Of a stretch of DNA of 64,000 nt, positions 11,998 through 23,347 are shown one piece after another. The translations under genes and the position numbers were made by a program. The stretch is from Diphasiastrum complanatum (Eukaryota > Streptophyta > Lycopodiopsida > Lycopodiales > Lycopodiaceae). Each line of letters begins with the position of its first letter. The first letter of the stretch is position 1. Where the stretch lies: assembly GCA_029204225.1 (NCBI GenBank), contig MU831875.1:35068-99067 (forward strand). The letters run 5' to 3'. The notes beneath the pieces were generated by a model that was not told the DNA's origin, searched no databases, and worked only from the letters and a program-made list of their open reading frames with translations.

Positions 11998-12009
11998 GCT
12001 CTGATACCA
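11998..12009 (-). other. Copia C primer binding site
   Basis: Reverse complement TGGTATCAGAGC abuts the 5' LTR at 12010 and is the initiator-Met tRNA site. Confidence 0.95.
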
Positions 12010-12691
12010 TGTAAAAATTACAGCAAATAAGGATCCTAAAACACTTGAAATGATGAGGGAAACAATAGATTATGATTTCATAATATTAGCACAAGTTGAA
12101 CCATCAAAATCCATCAAAAATCTATGCTTGAACCTCACTAAATGGCCCAAATCCTTGAAGAAGGCTTCACACGTGTGAAAGTACGGCCTCCCACAATCTG
12201 AGTACTGTACACCAGACCTACATTCAATCCTATAATCATTAGTAATCACAAGTACTCAAACAATTATGAACATAGAGAGCAATTGCACCATTATGAGAGA
12301 AAAAACATGAAATTGCTTGATTGATTTTGGTGAGATATCATCACCTATATATACATGATCCATCACGGTTTTGGGCAGGTATGAGTAGCCCTAAACCTAT
12401 CCCTAATGCTAATTTTGGTGGATCTTTCATCCCTACCAAGTTAGGGTTGGAATCTTGGAGATCCCTCAACAATGCAAAAATTACCAAAAATAGCTCCTAT
12501 TTTTTCTCCCTTGTATCTAAGCATAATTTGGACTCATTCCAAAGGTTCTAACACTTAGGTCTACTTGAGAACATCCTTATGAATGGAATCCTATGCTATT
12601 TGGCACGTGTGACAAGCCACATCATGACCATCTAACTATTTACAAGTCATATGACCAAAACTAGTCAAGCTAGAATTGTGAATTTTTAACA
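12010..12691 (-). repeat. Copia C 5' LTR
   Basis: 682 bp, the partner of 6568-7249. It is followed on the + strand by the GGAGC duplication. The palindrome TTCACACGTGTGAA is near 12170. Confidence 0.95.
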
Positions 12692-15428
12692 GGAGCTTGA
12701 GATTGATGGCGAAGCTGAAGATGGTAATAAGGTTACCAGCATTGCAGGATGATCATCATGCAATATGTGAAGGATGCATCATGGGAAAGCATCACAGAGA
12801 AACATTCAAGAAAGGTGGAGCTGCAAGAGCTAAGAAATCGCTGGAACTAATTCACAGCGACCTGTGCGGCCCAATGAAGACCATGTCGTTGGGGAAAGCA
12901 TATTATTTTATGACTTTCATAGATGATTACTCTAGGAGGACATGGATTTATTTCTTGAAGAAGAAATCTGACGCTTTTGCTCGTTTCAAGGAGTTCAAAA
13001 CTTTGGTAGAGAACCAACTAGATGCACGCATAAAAGTGCTAAGATCTGATAGAGGGGGTGAATACAAATCTGATGATTTTGAAGACTTTTGCAAAGAACA
13101 CGACATTAAAAGACAATTCACATAGTCACACACACCGCATAGTAATGGTGTAGCTAAAAGGAAAAAAAGAACTATTATGGAGAGTGCACTCTCCATGATG
13201 AAGCAAATGGGCTTCACCGATTCACTTTGGTTGGAAGCGTGCAGTGCGGCAATGTTCTTGCAAAACAGGAGCCCTACAGTTGCGGTTCCAAATGTGACTC
13301 CTGAAGAAGAATTTACTGGAATAAAGCCAAAAATCGACAAATTTCGTGTCATTGGATGTAAGGCCTATGTACATGTGCCAAAGGAGGAGCGAAAGAAACT
13401 TGATGCCAAAGCAATCAAGTGTATCTTCGTCGGTTATGATGAAAGAACGAAAGCTTACAAGTGTTTTAATCCTGTAATGAACAAGATTCACATTAGCAAA
13501 GATGTGATCTTTGATGAAACGCATAGGTATGAAGATGAAGACCGTGCAAGAGGTGAAAGCATCAAGAGACTTCTCACAATTCTGGAGGAAGAAAATGAAG
13601 AAGATGCTCCACAAAATGATGCACGTGAAGACGAAAGTCGAGAGAGCGAATATGAAAGAACACCACCTATTCAAGAGCCTAGGGGGAGGTACTTGCCAAT
13701 AGGAGCAATAAAGGAGAAACCGGTTGGAAGTAAGAGACAATACTTGGACACTCCTTGGGATACGTACTCTCCACGTAGTGTATCACCTGAATCTAAGATA
13801 CCAAAATGGTATGAAAAGATCATGAAGGATGCAAAGCTAAATCAAACAGGATCTAGCACACAAAGTGAAGTGAGAAGATCAACACGGGAAAGGAAGTCTC
13901 CTGATCGTTATCATGTGAACTATGCCCTAATGACTGACATTTTGAAGTGTCGAGAGCCATCAACCTTTGATGAGACAAAAGATCACAAAGAGTGGCAAAT
14001 GGCAATGGAAGAAGAGATAGAATCCATCCAAAGACATGATACATGGGAGTTGGTTGATCTACCACTTGGAAAGAAACCCATTGATAACAAATGGGTGTTT
14101 AGAACAAAGTTTCATGCGGATGGCACAATAGCAAAGTATAAGGCATGCCTAGTAGTGAACGGTTATGAGCAAAGCAAAGGAATTGACTATGAAGAGACAT
14201 TTGCTCCAGTGGCTAAGTGGACTACGCTATGCCTTATCATTTTCTTAGCATCTCATTTTGGGTGGAAAATTCATCAAATGGATGTGAAGTCTACATTTTT
14301 GAATGGTGACTTAGAAGAAGAAGTTTACATGGTCCAACCGCAGGGCTTTATGGCAAAAGGGCAAGAACAGAAAGTATGTAAACTACAAAAAGCACTTTAT
14401 GGCCTTAAGCAAGCGCCACGCGCATGGTATAGACGCATTGACAGTTACTTTCTTTCACATGGATTTGTAAGAACAAATTCATATCCAAATCTTTATGTTC
14501 TTATAAATGATGATAGCATTGTCTTGATTGTACTTTATGTTGATGATATCATTATCACTGGCAATGATGAGAACCTTACTCGTTCTATCAAAGCCAACTT
14601 GTGCAAGCAATTTGAGATACAGATTTAGATCTTATGCACTATTGCTTGGGTGTCGAAGTATGGCAAACTAGCAGTGATATCAGGTTATGTCAAAACAAAT
14701 ATGTAGACGAGATATTGGAGAGATTTCACATGACAGAGTGCAAACCTTCCATCACCCCTTGCAAAGCTGGTAAGAAATTATCTCGTATTGATAATAGTGC
14801 ACATGTTGATGCTACACTATTTCATCAGCTATTTGGAAGTTTAATATATCTTACAACTACACGTCCTGATATCTGCTATGTTGTAAGTTTGATTAGTCAA
14901 TTCATGTCATCACTTACTATGAACCATTGGAAAGCTGCAAAAAGGATTTTGAGGTATGTAAAAGGTACACCGAACCTTGGTCTAGTCTACAAAAGACAAA
15001 GTGTTTTACCTAAGTTGCAAGGTTATGTTGACATTGATTGGGCTGGAAGTATAGATGATAGAAAATCAACAACAGGTTATACCTTCAATTTTGGTAGCGG
15101 CTGTTTTTCATGGTCTAGCAAGAAGCAAGATACTATTTCTCTTTCTTCCACAGAAGCCGAATATAAAGCGTTGAATTCTGCTACCCAGGAAGCTATTTGG
15201 CTACGTAAGTTGTTATGTGAGATTGGCATGAAGCAGGTAAATCCCACTGTTATTTTCTGTGACAGTCAAAGCGGAATACAATTGGCTAAAAATCCAATCT
15301 TTCACGCAAGGACAAAACATATTGAAGTAAAATATCACTTTGTGCGTGAAAAATTACAATCTGAAGACATAGGTATTGTACATTGTTCTACTTGTTACAA
15401 GTTGCTAATATATTTACAAAAGCTTTAA
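12692..15428 (+). pseudogene. Copia B pol, part 2: integrase, reverse transcriptase, RNase H
   Basis: After the GGAGC duplication the frame resumes with the integrase CX2C half ([10 protein letters not shown]). The core follows ([24 protein letters not shown] near 13050). A TAG stop interrupts at about 13123. The block NGVAKRKKR at about 13150 has Lys where the catalytic Glu is expected. RT spans about 13980-14900 with the YVDD active site near 14540. A stop at 14626 separates it from the RT tail and RNase H (14634-15428; RKSTTGY, SSTEAEYKA). KACLVVNGYEQ shows decay of the usual KARLVAKGYEQ. Confidence 0.9.
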
Positions 15429-15564
15429 GTAAAGAAAAGTTTGAATCTTTTAGAGACAAACTTGGCTTAGACCAGGTTATGTAAAAAGCCTTTACTTGTA
15501 ATGCTATCGTGGAGGTATGTTCCATGAATAAAGTATACTCTAAAATGAGAAGTGACGTTGATCA

Positions 15565-15575
15565 TTGAGGGAGAG
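15565..15575 (+). other. Copia B polypurine tract
   Basis: TTGAGGGAGAG directly precedes the right LTR at 15576. Confidence 0.75.
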
Positions 15576-15812
15576 AGTTAAAATAGCAATGATCGACTTA
15601 TACAGTGCTTTTTTATTTCGACGGCAACACGTGTGCTTAGTTCTAGAGTTATCGGGCCATCTTTCTTTTACGAGCCCTTTGAGTGTTTTTAAGGAACTCA
15701 TCTTTGTACTTACAAGTAGTTTTTGAATATACAGTTTGAAGAGGCTTGTTTCACTGACGTTGTGCTGTGGTGATTGATCCGGTCGAGTGTTTTCAATTGT
15801 GTTTTCTTAACT
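15576..15812 (+). repeat. Copia B 3' LTR
   Basis: About 237 bp, the partner of 3702-3953, with the same AGTTAA start and TTAACT end. The bases after it (AAAAC) resemble the left flank (AAAAT). Confidence 0.85.
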
Positions 15813-16038
15813 AAAACAATGAAAAACATGCTATTTTTAGCTCCTATTTTCTCTCTAGCTTATCAAAGCACTATTTGGACTCACTCCAAAGGTGCCACTC
15901 CTATGCTAGGTTAGGAATGAGACTTACAAAGAGTATCCTATGCTATTTGGCACATGCGACAAGCCGCAACATGACCATAATACAATTTACAAGCCATATG
16001 ACCAAAATTGGTCAAGCTAGAATTGTGAAATTTTAACA
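15813..16038 (-). repeat. Old Copia C-family LTR, right half
   Basis: Reverse-complemented, it begins TGTTAAAATTTCACAATTCT and follows the Copia C LTR closely (TGGTCATATG, CCAAATAGCATAGGAT, TTTGGAGTGAGTCC, ATAGGAGCTA). It ends at the Copia B insertion point and continues at 3701. It is more diverged from Copia C than the two Copia C LTRs are from each other, so it is older. Confidence 0.8.
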
Positions 16039-17761
16039 GATTATTCTTTAGTGCTAAGTGTATGAATGTCATTTGTTGTTTGACATATTGAATGTTTTGT
16101 CTTGATGATAAATCTCCTTTATTGTAATATGCTCAATGTATTTAGTCCATCTAAAACATCACTTGCTTGTTGCATGGTGAATCTGCTAAGGTTCAAACAA
16201 TGCTCAAGCATGTTGTCATGTCGTTATTGTTACAAAAATTTAATATCAATTTTTGAGCTAACAATGCCAGATCCGTCTGAGAAGCTTGTTAAAAGTGTGA
16301 GGCGCATGTTGCTGAGAGAAGTGTTATCTTTTTCCTAGAAATGTATATCTGGCGTGTGCTTATCTGACTGAGTTGAGTCTTTGCTCATAATTCAAGTGAT
16401 TGCAACCATCAAAGCAGAGTTAAATTTTGGATCTGTTGCAGCTGCGACACAGTCAACTAATGATTGGGCACTTGTGAGGAGCTGCTAGAATCAGGCAAGA
16501 AAGCCATTCCTTTATGGAAGAATGAGCTAGCGGTAAAAGCATGAACAACAAACATTTGATCAGCTAAAGCTTCAAATAATGGCAGGTGACTGAAACTTGT
16601 CTTTTGGTCATTTGTCTGATTAAGTGTAATTGTGAGAGAAAAGGACATGAAGATCAGAGAATGGAGGAAGGCACGATCAATGAAAGGTTCAAACTTTAAA
16701 ATTGATTGCTTGCATTGACCATTCCCTTAAGTAGATCTTGAGAGAAACATGGAAGACACTATAGATGTATCATGTCGTAGATGCTGCTATGCCTACAATC
16801 GAAAGCGATGATGGCTATATGATCCTTCCTATGTCACGCGTGATAAGCATTGAACTATCTTCCGCACATCTTTAAACCTGATGGGTTACCTTTGGCTAGC
16901 TTTTGGCCATACTTCTTCCATTCACAACCATCGTACATCTACAATCAACAAGAGCATTCATCTGTTAAAGAAGTTGAATGTAGTAAAACTAAAGTTATTG
17001 TGCACGGGTGGTTGAAAGTTTTTGTGCTTTTTAACATGATGAAATTGTTTGTGATTTTGGCCGGATAGGGTAAGTAGCTATTGAGGTTTTCCATTTCTCC
17101 ATGCGTCATCTAGGGTATCAATATTTACACCGTAATTGCTATTTTTAAATGATTTGAACTAGACTGACAATGGAATTGTTTTCCGTTTGGAAAGAGGGGA
17201 CAACCGGTTCATGAGTTGTATTGTACTTACCATGGAATCGCTTCTTCATTTTAAAGTTAAAACAATGTTCTACTAGGAGCAGCAGATCATTCACAAACCA
17301 AGACACTGAGACAGGACTAGACTTACTTTGTGGATAGATGAATCAGCGCAATTAACACAACTCTGCACGGATTAAATCATTTAATGTCTTTGTCTTCTGC
17401 TTGATTTGAATGTTTTTCTTGTTAGAGGGTACCAACGTACCTACCTCTAAAGTTTTGAGATCTTTGAAAGGACTTGGAGCATATTGGAGATTGCAACTTG
17501 TACTAAAGTCTAAGTTCTATTTGAAATTTTGTACAATTAGTTGGAATCTATGATGGAACTTATAGAGACCTAATTTATCATTGTTGCAAGGGTGAAAATG
17601 GTTCAAACTTCATACATTATAGTACAATCCAAATTCCAAACATAGATACAAAGGTGGCATATGAGAGTGCTAATTTAGCTGAATTAAAAATTTAACCCTA
17701 GACAAACAATATATTATCCATCCTTCTTACAATCAATATCCGTAGAGAGAACAAAAATCTA
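16039..17761. other. Unassigned region
   Basis: I see no gene or element here that I can name. A 63-residue - strand frame at 16457-16648 (HLPLFEALADQMFVVHAF) looks somewhat protein-like but matches nothing I recognise. The missing 5' LTR of the gypsy element might be expected here, but no copy of the 26979 LTR is visible. Confidence 0.4.
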
Positions 17762-18374
17762 CCATTTTTTTTTTTGCAAAATTACCAGTATTACTCTTGA
17801 TCCTTCGCCAGAACCTTCGCCGAGTTTCCATAATATTCTATTTATAGTGAATTAATATTTTTGAGCTCGACGAATATTCATCTTGATCAGATCACAAAAA
17901 ATCTTGATTTTTACCCTCGCCAGATTACAAAAACTGTATTTTCTTGTGTCAAAAACCTTCGCCCGGTTGTCCATAATTTTATCTGTGTCAGACCTTCCAT
18001 CTGAGAAGTCGATGAAGGTTATTTCCCAAGAAATTGCCAAAAAAGTGTTCAGAGAGTTTTTATCCCAAACTAGCACTGTTGAACCTTCGCCGAGACAACC
18101 TTCGTCTAGAGAAACTTCGCCAGTCCTATTTTTAGTTTCTGATTTTCCAGATCAAGTCTCTGTCAAAATTTGGATCAAATCTGATATATTCTGAATTAGA
18201 CTCTGAGAGATTTATCATTTTTGAGAAGTATCGATTGATCGAATTTTGGGTAGTTTTTCATCATATAGAATCAGATTCTTGAAAAGTGGAATAGAGCTAG
18301 CAGATCTAATCTGAGATAGTTTTTTGGAAAAATCTATATCCAATCACATTATCGATTTGATCTAAGTTTGTAAG
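17762..18374 (+). other. Gypsy F leader with CTTCGCC motifs
   Basis: This untranslated stretch precedes gag. It contains repeated copies of (A)ACCTTCGCC(G/A)GA near 17802, 17812, 17955, 18080 and 18110, with weaker copies between. The same motif recurs in the spacer after pol at 23590-23930. Confidence 0.6.
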
Positions 18375-19838
18375 ATGGCTGCCCCTGGAGCTGCTCCTGG
18401 AGGTGAGCGTCCACAGAAGGTCAATCCAATTATTGTTAGAAGAGCACCCCGATTGGATCTACCCAAATATAATGGATTAACAGATCCAGTTAGATTTCTT
18501 CAGAGCTATGCTGAATCAAGTGAGGTCTATGGTGAGATCTATCCTCAAGATAAACTTAAGTTGTTTCCTATGGCCTTAACAGACGCAGCACAAGATTGGT
18601 ACTATAACCAAGATGAAACTGAACGTACAGATTGGGAGGTTGTTAAACGAGCCCTTATCACACGGTTCAAACCGCGGAAGTTTATGGAAGACCCTTTCCT
18701 ACTTTTAAGTAAAATTAAAATGGGAAAGCGGGAAATGGTTCGAGATTACATCGAAAGGGTGAAACGTCTTAGATCTGAATGTGAGCTTGAGATAATTAAT
18801 GAAAATGCCATGATTATGTGGTTTTTGTCAGGTCTACCTAAACGGATCAGACGTGAACTGAAACGCAATAATGAGTACGCACTTTTGCAAAATGCGATGG
18901 ACGATGCAGTTTGGGAGGAGGATGAAGATTCAAATGATGAGGCGAATGTCAGTATGTTGCCTTATACAGTAGGGCAGACTACTACGACATCCACCACTAT
19001 TGCATCAACGAATGCCAATGCTACTGCATAAACGATGCTCAATGAGTTCGAGAAACTTGGGAAGACCCAGCAGAAACAGATGAAAAAGTTGCAGTTGCAA
19101 TTTGATGAGAAGATCAAAGCATTGGAAAATTTCCACGGAGAAGCGAACAAGGAACCTGAGAAGTTTGCAAAGACTTTTCTTACCAGGAAAAATATCTGGT
19201 GTTCTATTTGTATAGGAAATCACACAGTGAGCGAGTGTCCTCAATTGAAAAAACAAATGGAAATCAGTGTTTGCCATCTGTGTAATTCACCTGACCATGA
19301 GACTGCCTTTTGCAACTTCAACCCTCAGATAATTCAGCAACGGTATGCCCAGATGGGATATCGAGATCCACAGTATGGAGGCAATCCAGCAGCAAGACTA
19401 CGACAATGTACTCTTGGATACCCGGATCGTCTAGCTTTGCCTGCCCCACCAAAACACTCCGCTCCTCCTGCCAATTTGATGGAACCAGAACCTTACGGAA
19501 GTGCTGAGCAATGGAGCTATGGTAATAATCAGGAAGGTGGATCTTCAGAACAGTATGCTATTTATGTTGCCGCTCAACAACAAGCCTCAAGAAATTGGGC
19601 CAGAGCACCACTTGGATGCTTTGCATGTGGAGAAAATCACAGAGTTGCAGAATGCCCAAAGAAAGAAAAATTTGTACCATTCTGTCGTGACTATGGATAT
19701 GGGCATTGCTATAAAGACTGTCCAACAAGACCGAAGCCACCACCAGCTACAACACCTGTAAATTTGATAACAATCAAGCAAGGATCGATAGCTCATAATA
19801 AACCAAGTGCACCCTTGATGGTGGTCACCAGAGCATAA
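18375..19838 (+). pseudogene. Gypsy F gag
   Basis: The start at 18375 (MAAPGAAPGG) leads into a retrotransposon gag capsid domain (LDLPKYNGLTDPVRFL, DAAQDWYYNQ, LITRFKPRKF, VRDYIERVKRLR). A TAA at 19029-19031 interrupts the frame, which then continues in frame to 19838. The second half has four zinc-knuckle-like units: CSICIGNHTVSEC and CFACGENHRVAEC (CX2CX3HX4C), CHLCNSPDHETAFC (CX2CX4HX4C), and CRDYGYGHCYKDC, which has lost its second Cys. It would form the particle and bind the RNA. Confidence 0.88.
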
Positions 19839-19839
19839 A

Positions 19840-20887
19840 AGCAAAAGAACCAGTAGTGGATTCAGTACCTGCTGATTCTATACCATTGAACGATACACCA
19901 ACAGCATTGGAAGTCTATTCAAATCTTAATGCAGAAAAACGAAGATATCAGGATATGAGACAATGGATTAAACATCTGCAAGAAGAAGAGGAACTTGAAG
20001 CTACTAAAGTAACAGCTGAAGTTTGGTCTTCACCATTGCAGCCTCCAAGAAATTTACGTACGGATATGAATGATCAATTACATCATCACAAAGGACCCTT
20101 CAAAATGACTGAACCTGAAGCACCGCATATAGAATTACTCATGAATATTTTGTCTAGCAAGATCAATATTTCATTGGGAGAGTTCCTAAAGTTGGTGCCA
20201 AAAGCAAAAGAAGTCTTAGTGCAAAAGTTAGCTCAAGAAGAATCAGAAGACCATCAGGAGCTTCTTTTTTGTGCTGGATTTGAAGAATCTAACGATGTAC
20301 TCCATGTTGGAGCCGCTTGGAAAAGTGAACAAAAGAATATCACTCTGCCGATACAACATAGACAATTTTCTAAAGAAGCAACCGTGATAGATGGCGGTTC
20401 AGGAGTTAACCTGATTTCTACAAAGCTATGTACAAAATGGGGCCTTACAAAGATTAAGCCTGCTACTTTTGCTATTAAGCTAGCTAATCAAACGACGGTT
20501 CGTCCACGAGGAATCGTGGAAGATATACTTGTCAAGATTGTAGGAGTACAGTTCATCATTACTTTTGTCGTGATGGACTTACCAGAAGCACCAAATGTCT
20601 ACCGAGTTCTCTTAGGACGTCCATGGTTACGAGTTGCGCAAGTAATTCATAACTGGGGTACCGGCAAAATCACTTTTGAAAATCGTGAACGTGCAGTTAA
20701 AATTGATCCTATGACTTGGACTATCAAGCCAGTGGTTCAAAAAGCGGATGACGATTCATCAACAACGGATCACACTTGTGATCGACCAGAGAAAAAATTG
20801 GGAGTTCATTACGATTCTGTCAATTGGAACGAAGCTCTTGCAACAATTGATTGTATAGCAGGATATATGTGTCAACAAGATATTTAA
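19840..20887 (+). pseudogene. Gypsy F aspartic protease region
   Basis: This lies in the -1 frame relative to the end of gag, so gag and pol may be joined by frameshifting or by mutation. A retropepsin-like fold is suggested by VIDGGSGVNLIS (about 20385-20420; DGG where DS/TG is usual), followed by IKLANQTTVRPRG and LLGRPWLR. The frame ends at TAA 20885-20887 but is open again in the same frame at 20894. It would cut the polyprotein. Confidence 0.82.
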
Positions 20888-20893
20888 TCAGAG

Positions 20894-21740
20894 ATGAGCG
20901 AGATTTCCTTGTTAGATCAAACTTTGGATACGCCAATCACGTTTTCACTAAATGTGCTGAATGTAGCCTGGATATCAACGGAACCTATACCAGATCCAAT
21001 TGAGGATGATCTCATACCAATGAGCCATGCCTTAACTTATGATGGCAATGCAGAACTTACGGACGAACAGATTCTACATCATATGGATCCGACCAGATTT
21101 AGAGTGCGTAATGTTTCTGATGAACCAACAATCAAATCGCCCAAAGCAGTTATATTGAAGAGAGACAGGATGACAAGTTTGATGACGAAGAAACAAACAA
21201 AGCAACATTATAATACAGTCCTAAAATGGGAAAATCCCCCTCAAAAGATCGATTTTAAGGAAGTGCCACCTCTATTGGATAAAGGCAAAGGGAAAGTCAT
21301 ATCAGATTTCTCTAAATCTAGAAAAATGTCAGATATGGGTTTCTCACGGAGTGGTGCTTGGACATGTGATATCAAGACATGGTATTGCCACCTTTTACTC
21401 TAAGATCAAAGTTATTGTGGAATTGCCACCGCCAGCATCAATTCGAGGAGTTAATGTGTTTATGGGTCATGCGAACTACTATCGAATTTTTATTATCTTC
21501 TTTGCGAATTTAGCACGACCTATATACAAATTAACTATTGTTCCTATTTGGATAGTAGAGGCGTTAGAAGCCTTTGAAAAGTTTAAAAAAACATTATCTT
21601 CAGCACCAATATTACGTTCTCCAGATTGGACATTAGAGTTTCATGTTCATACGGATGCCATAAAATACACCATTGGATCAGTTTTGACGCAGCCAAGTGA
21701 CTATAAGAAGGATTATCCTATACGATTTGCAAGCAGATAG
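20894..21740 (+). pseudogene. Gypsy F reverse transcriptase with deleted core
   Basis: 20894-21330 encodes the spacer that leads into RT. At about 21330-21350 the sequence jumps to the RT C-terminal motif LGHVISRHGIAT, then VNVFMGHANYYRIF (connection), then the RNase H start. The fingers and palm with the Y/F-x-DD site, normally about 150-200 residues, are absent. A frame change accompanies the junction. This copy could not reverse transcribe itself. Confidence 0.85.
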
Positions 21741-23347
21741 CTTACAGATCCAGAGAAGAATTATTCAACAACAGAACGTGAAGCGCTAGCCATGATTTTT
21801 TTCTGTTCGGAAATTTCGTCACTACCTCATGGAAACGCACTTTGTATTTTATACGGATCATCAACCGTTACTTTACTTGGTAAATAAGACGTGTAATACT
21901 GGACGTATTGCAAGATGGTTATTATTATTGACTGAATTTGACTTTCGAATTGTGGTCAAAAAGAAGAAGCAACATTATCTAGCCGATCACGTTTCGCAAA
22001 TTGAATCTGCACCCGTTAATACTGAAGTGGATGATGAACTGTCAAATGCTGCGTTGTTCTATGTTGAAGCAGTATCTGAGTGGGCGGCAGATATTGTTGA
22101 GTACCTGATGCTAGGACAACCGAATGACTCTTTGACAAAAGTACAGAAAAGACAATTGATTCATAAGGCTCAACCTTATCATTTAATTGCAGGACAATTG
22201 TATCATCGTGGATCAGATAATATTTTACGAAGATGTGTTTTACCGCATGAAGTACCAGATCTAATCATGATTTCACATGATGGCATGGGTGGAGGACACT
22301 TCTCTACAGATATTACTGTTCGCAAACTTTTGCAATCCGGTTGTTGGTGGTCTGCGCTTCATAAGGACACATAAAATTTTATTCAGACATGTGATGTCTG
22401 CCAGCGAGCACGACGGCCTACTTGACAGAATTATAAACCCTTACATCCGGTTTTATCACAAGCACTGTTTGAAAAATGGGGACTGGATTATGTTGGTCCT
22501 ATTCATCCCGCTGCTCAAGGATCTCAGGCCCGCTACATTATCGTCGCAACTGATTATATGACCAAGTGGGTTGAAGCCAAAGTTGTCAAAGTGGCTGATG
22601 CGAAATCTACGGCCAAGTTTTTATGAAAATATTATAATCAGATTTGGATGTCCAATCGAAAATGTCAGTGATCGGGGTACACACTTTGTTAATCAAACAA
22701 TAAAGTGTTTACTGGAAGATTTTTTTGTTATACACAGATTTAGTACTCCCTATTATCCCAGAGGGAATGGCCAAGCTGAATCTTCCAATAAGATTCTCTG
22801 CACCATTATTACAAAGACAGTTGAAGCGAGTCGCTCTGATTGGGAACATAAACTGTATGCAGCATTATGGGCATTCAGAACCGCTTACAAAAATAGTACA
22901 AATCAAACACCTTTTCAACTGGTTTATGGTCAAGATGTTGTTATGCCAATTGAATTTTTAATCCCATCTTTACGCATAGCAGCAACGGAACGATTAAATG
23001 ATGATCAGTCTTTACAACTTCGTCATGAAGCGTTGCACAAATTATGTGAAACCTGATTGATGGCAGTTCATGCCTTAGCAGCAGAGAAAGCTCGCCGCAA
23101 GGCATGGCACGATCGTCGATTGCACAAGAAAGATCTGGAAGCAGGAGATCTTGCATTGATGTACAAAACCAAGCTGATCAAGGGTAAGTTGAAGTTTATT
23201 GGAAAAAGCCCGTATAAAGTGAAGGAAATTCTGAACTATGACGCAGTAATTCTTGAGCACTTGGATGGAAAACGATTTGATACTCCGGTCAATGGCAGCC
23301 GATTACGCAAGTTTCGGCAGCCTGCTCCGCCAGTTCAGCAAGCCTGA
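21741..23347 (+). pseudogene. Gypsy F RNase H and integrase
   Basis: RNase H continues (TDPEKNYSTTEREALAM, FYTDHQPLLYL) across a frameshift near 21800. Integrase has the zinc-binding His pair around 22270-22300, CDVCQRAR near 22390, and the core WGLDYVGP (22475), VSDRGTHF (22660) and GNGQAESSNK (22755), so all three acidic residues are kept. Stops at about 22372, 22423 and 23054 and a frameshift break it. The C-terminus (KFIGKSPYKVKEI) has no chromodomain. Confidence 0.88.

Larger units (their letters stand above)
6568..12691 (-). mobile_element. Copia C, young LTR retrotransposon nested in Copia B
   Basis: 6,124 bp in reverse orientation with two 682-bp LTRs (6568-7249 and 12010-12691). By eye they differ at six positions. 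The target duplication GGAGC is perfect (6563-6567 and 12692-12696). The primer site and polypurine tract are in the right places, and gag and pol read on the - strand. A stop in the zinc knuckle, frameshifts in gag and pol, and a lost integrase Glu mean it is probably not autonomous, though it inserted recently compared with its host Copia B. Confidence 0.95.
3702..15812 (+). mobile_element. Copia B, LTR retrotransposon interrupted by Copia C
   Basis: The two LTRs are 3702-3953 and 15576-15812, with the primer site at 3954 and a polypurine tract at 15565-15575. The order between them is gag, protease, integrase, RT, RNase H, which is Ty1/copia order. Copia C sits at 6568-12691 within the integrase region, flanked by GGAGC on both sides; without it the Copia B frame reads across. 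Flanks AAAAT and AAAAC are a near-perfect 5-bp target duplication. At least four stops in gag and more in pol show that it is dead. It lies inside an older LTR. Confidence 0.9.

Noticed and set aside
17270-17760. 5' LTR of Gypsy F
   Set aside because: Expected by position, but no copy of the 3' LTR sequence and no primer site is visible, so it is reported as not found.
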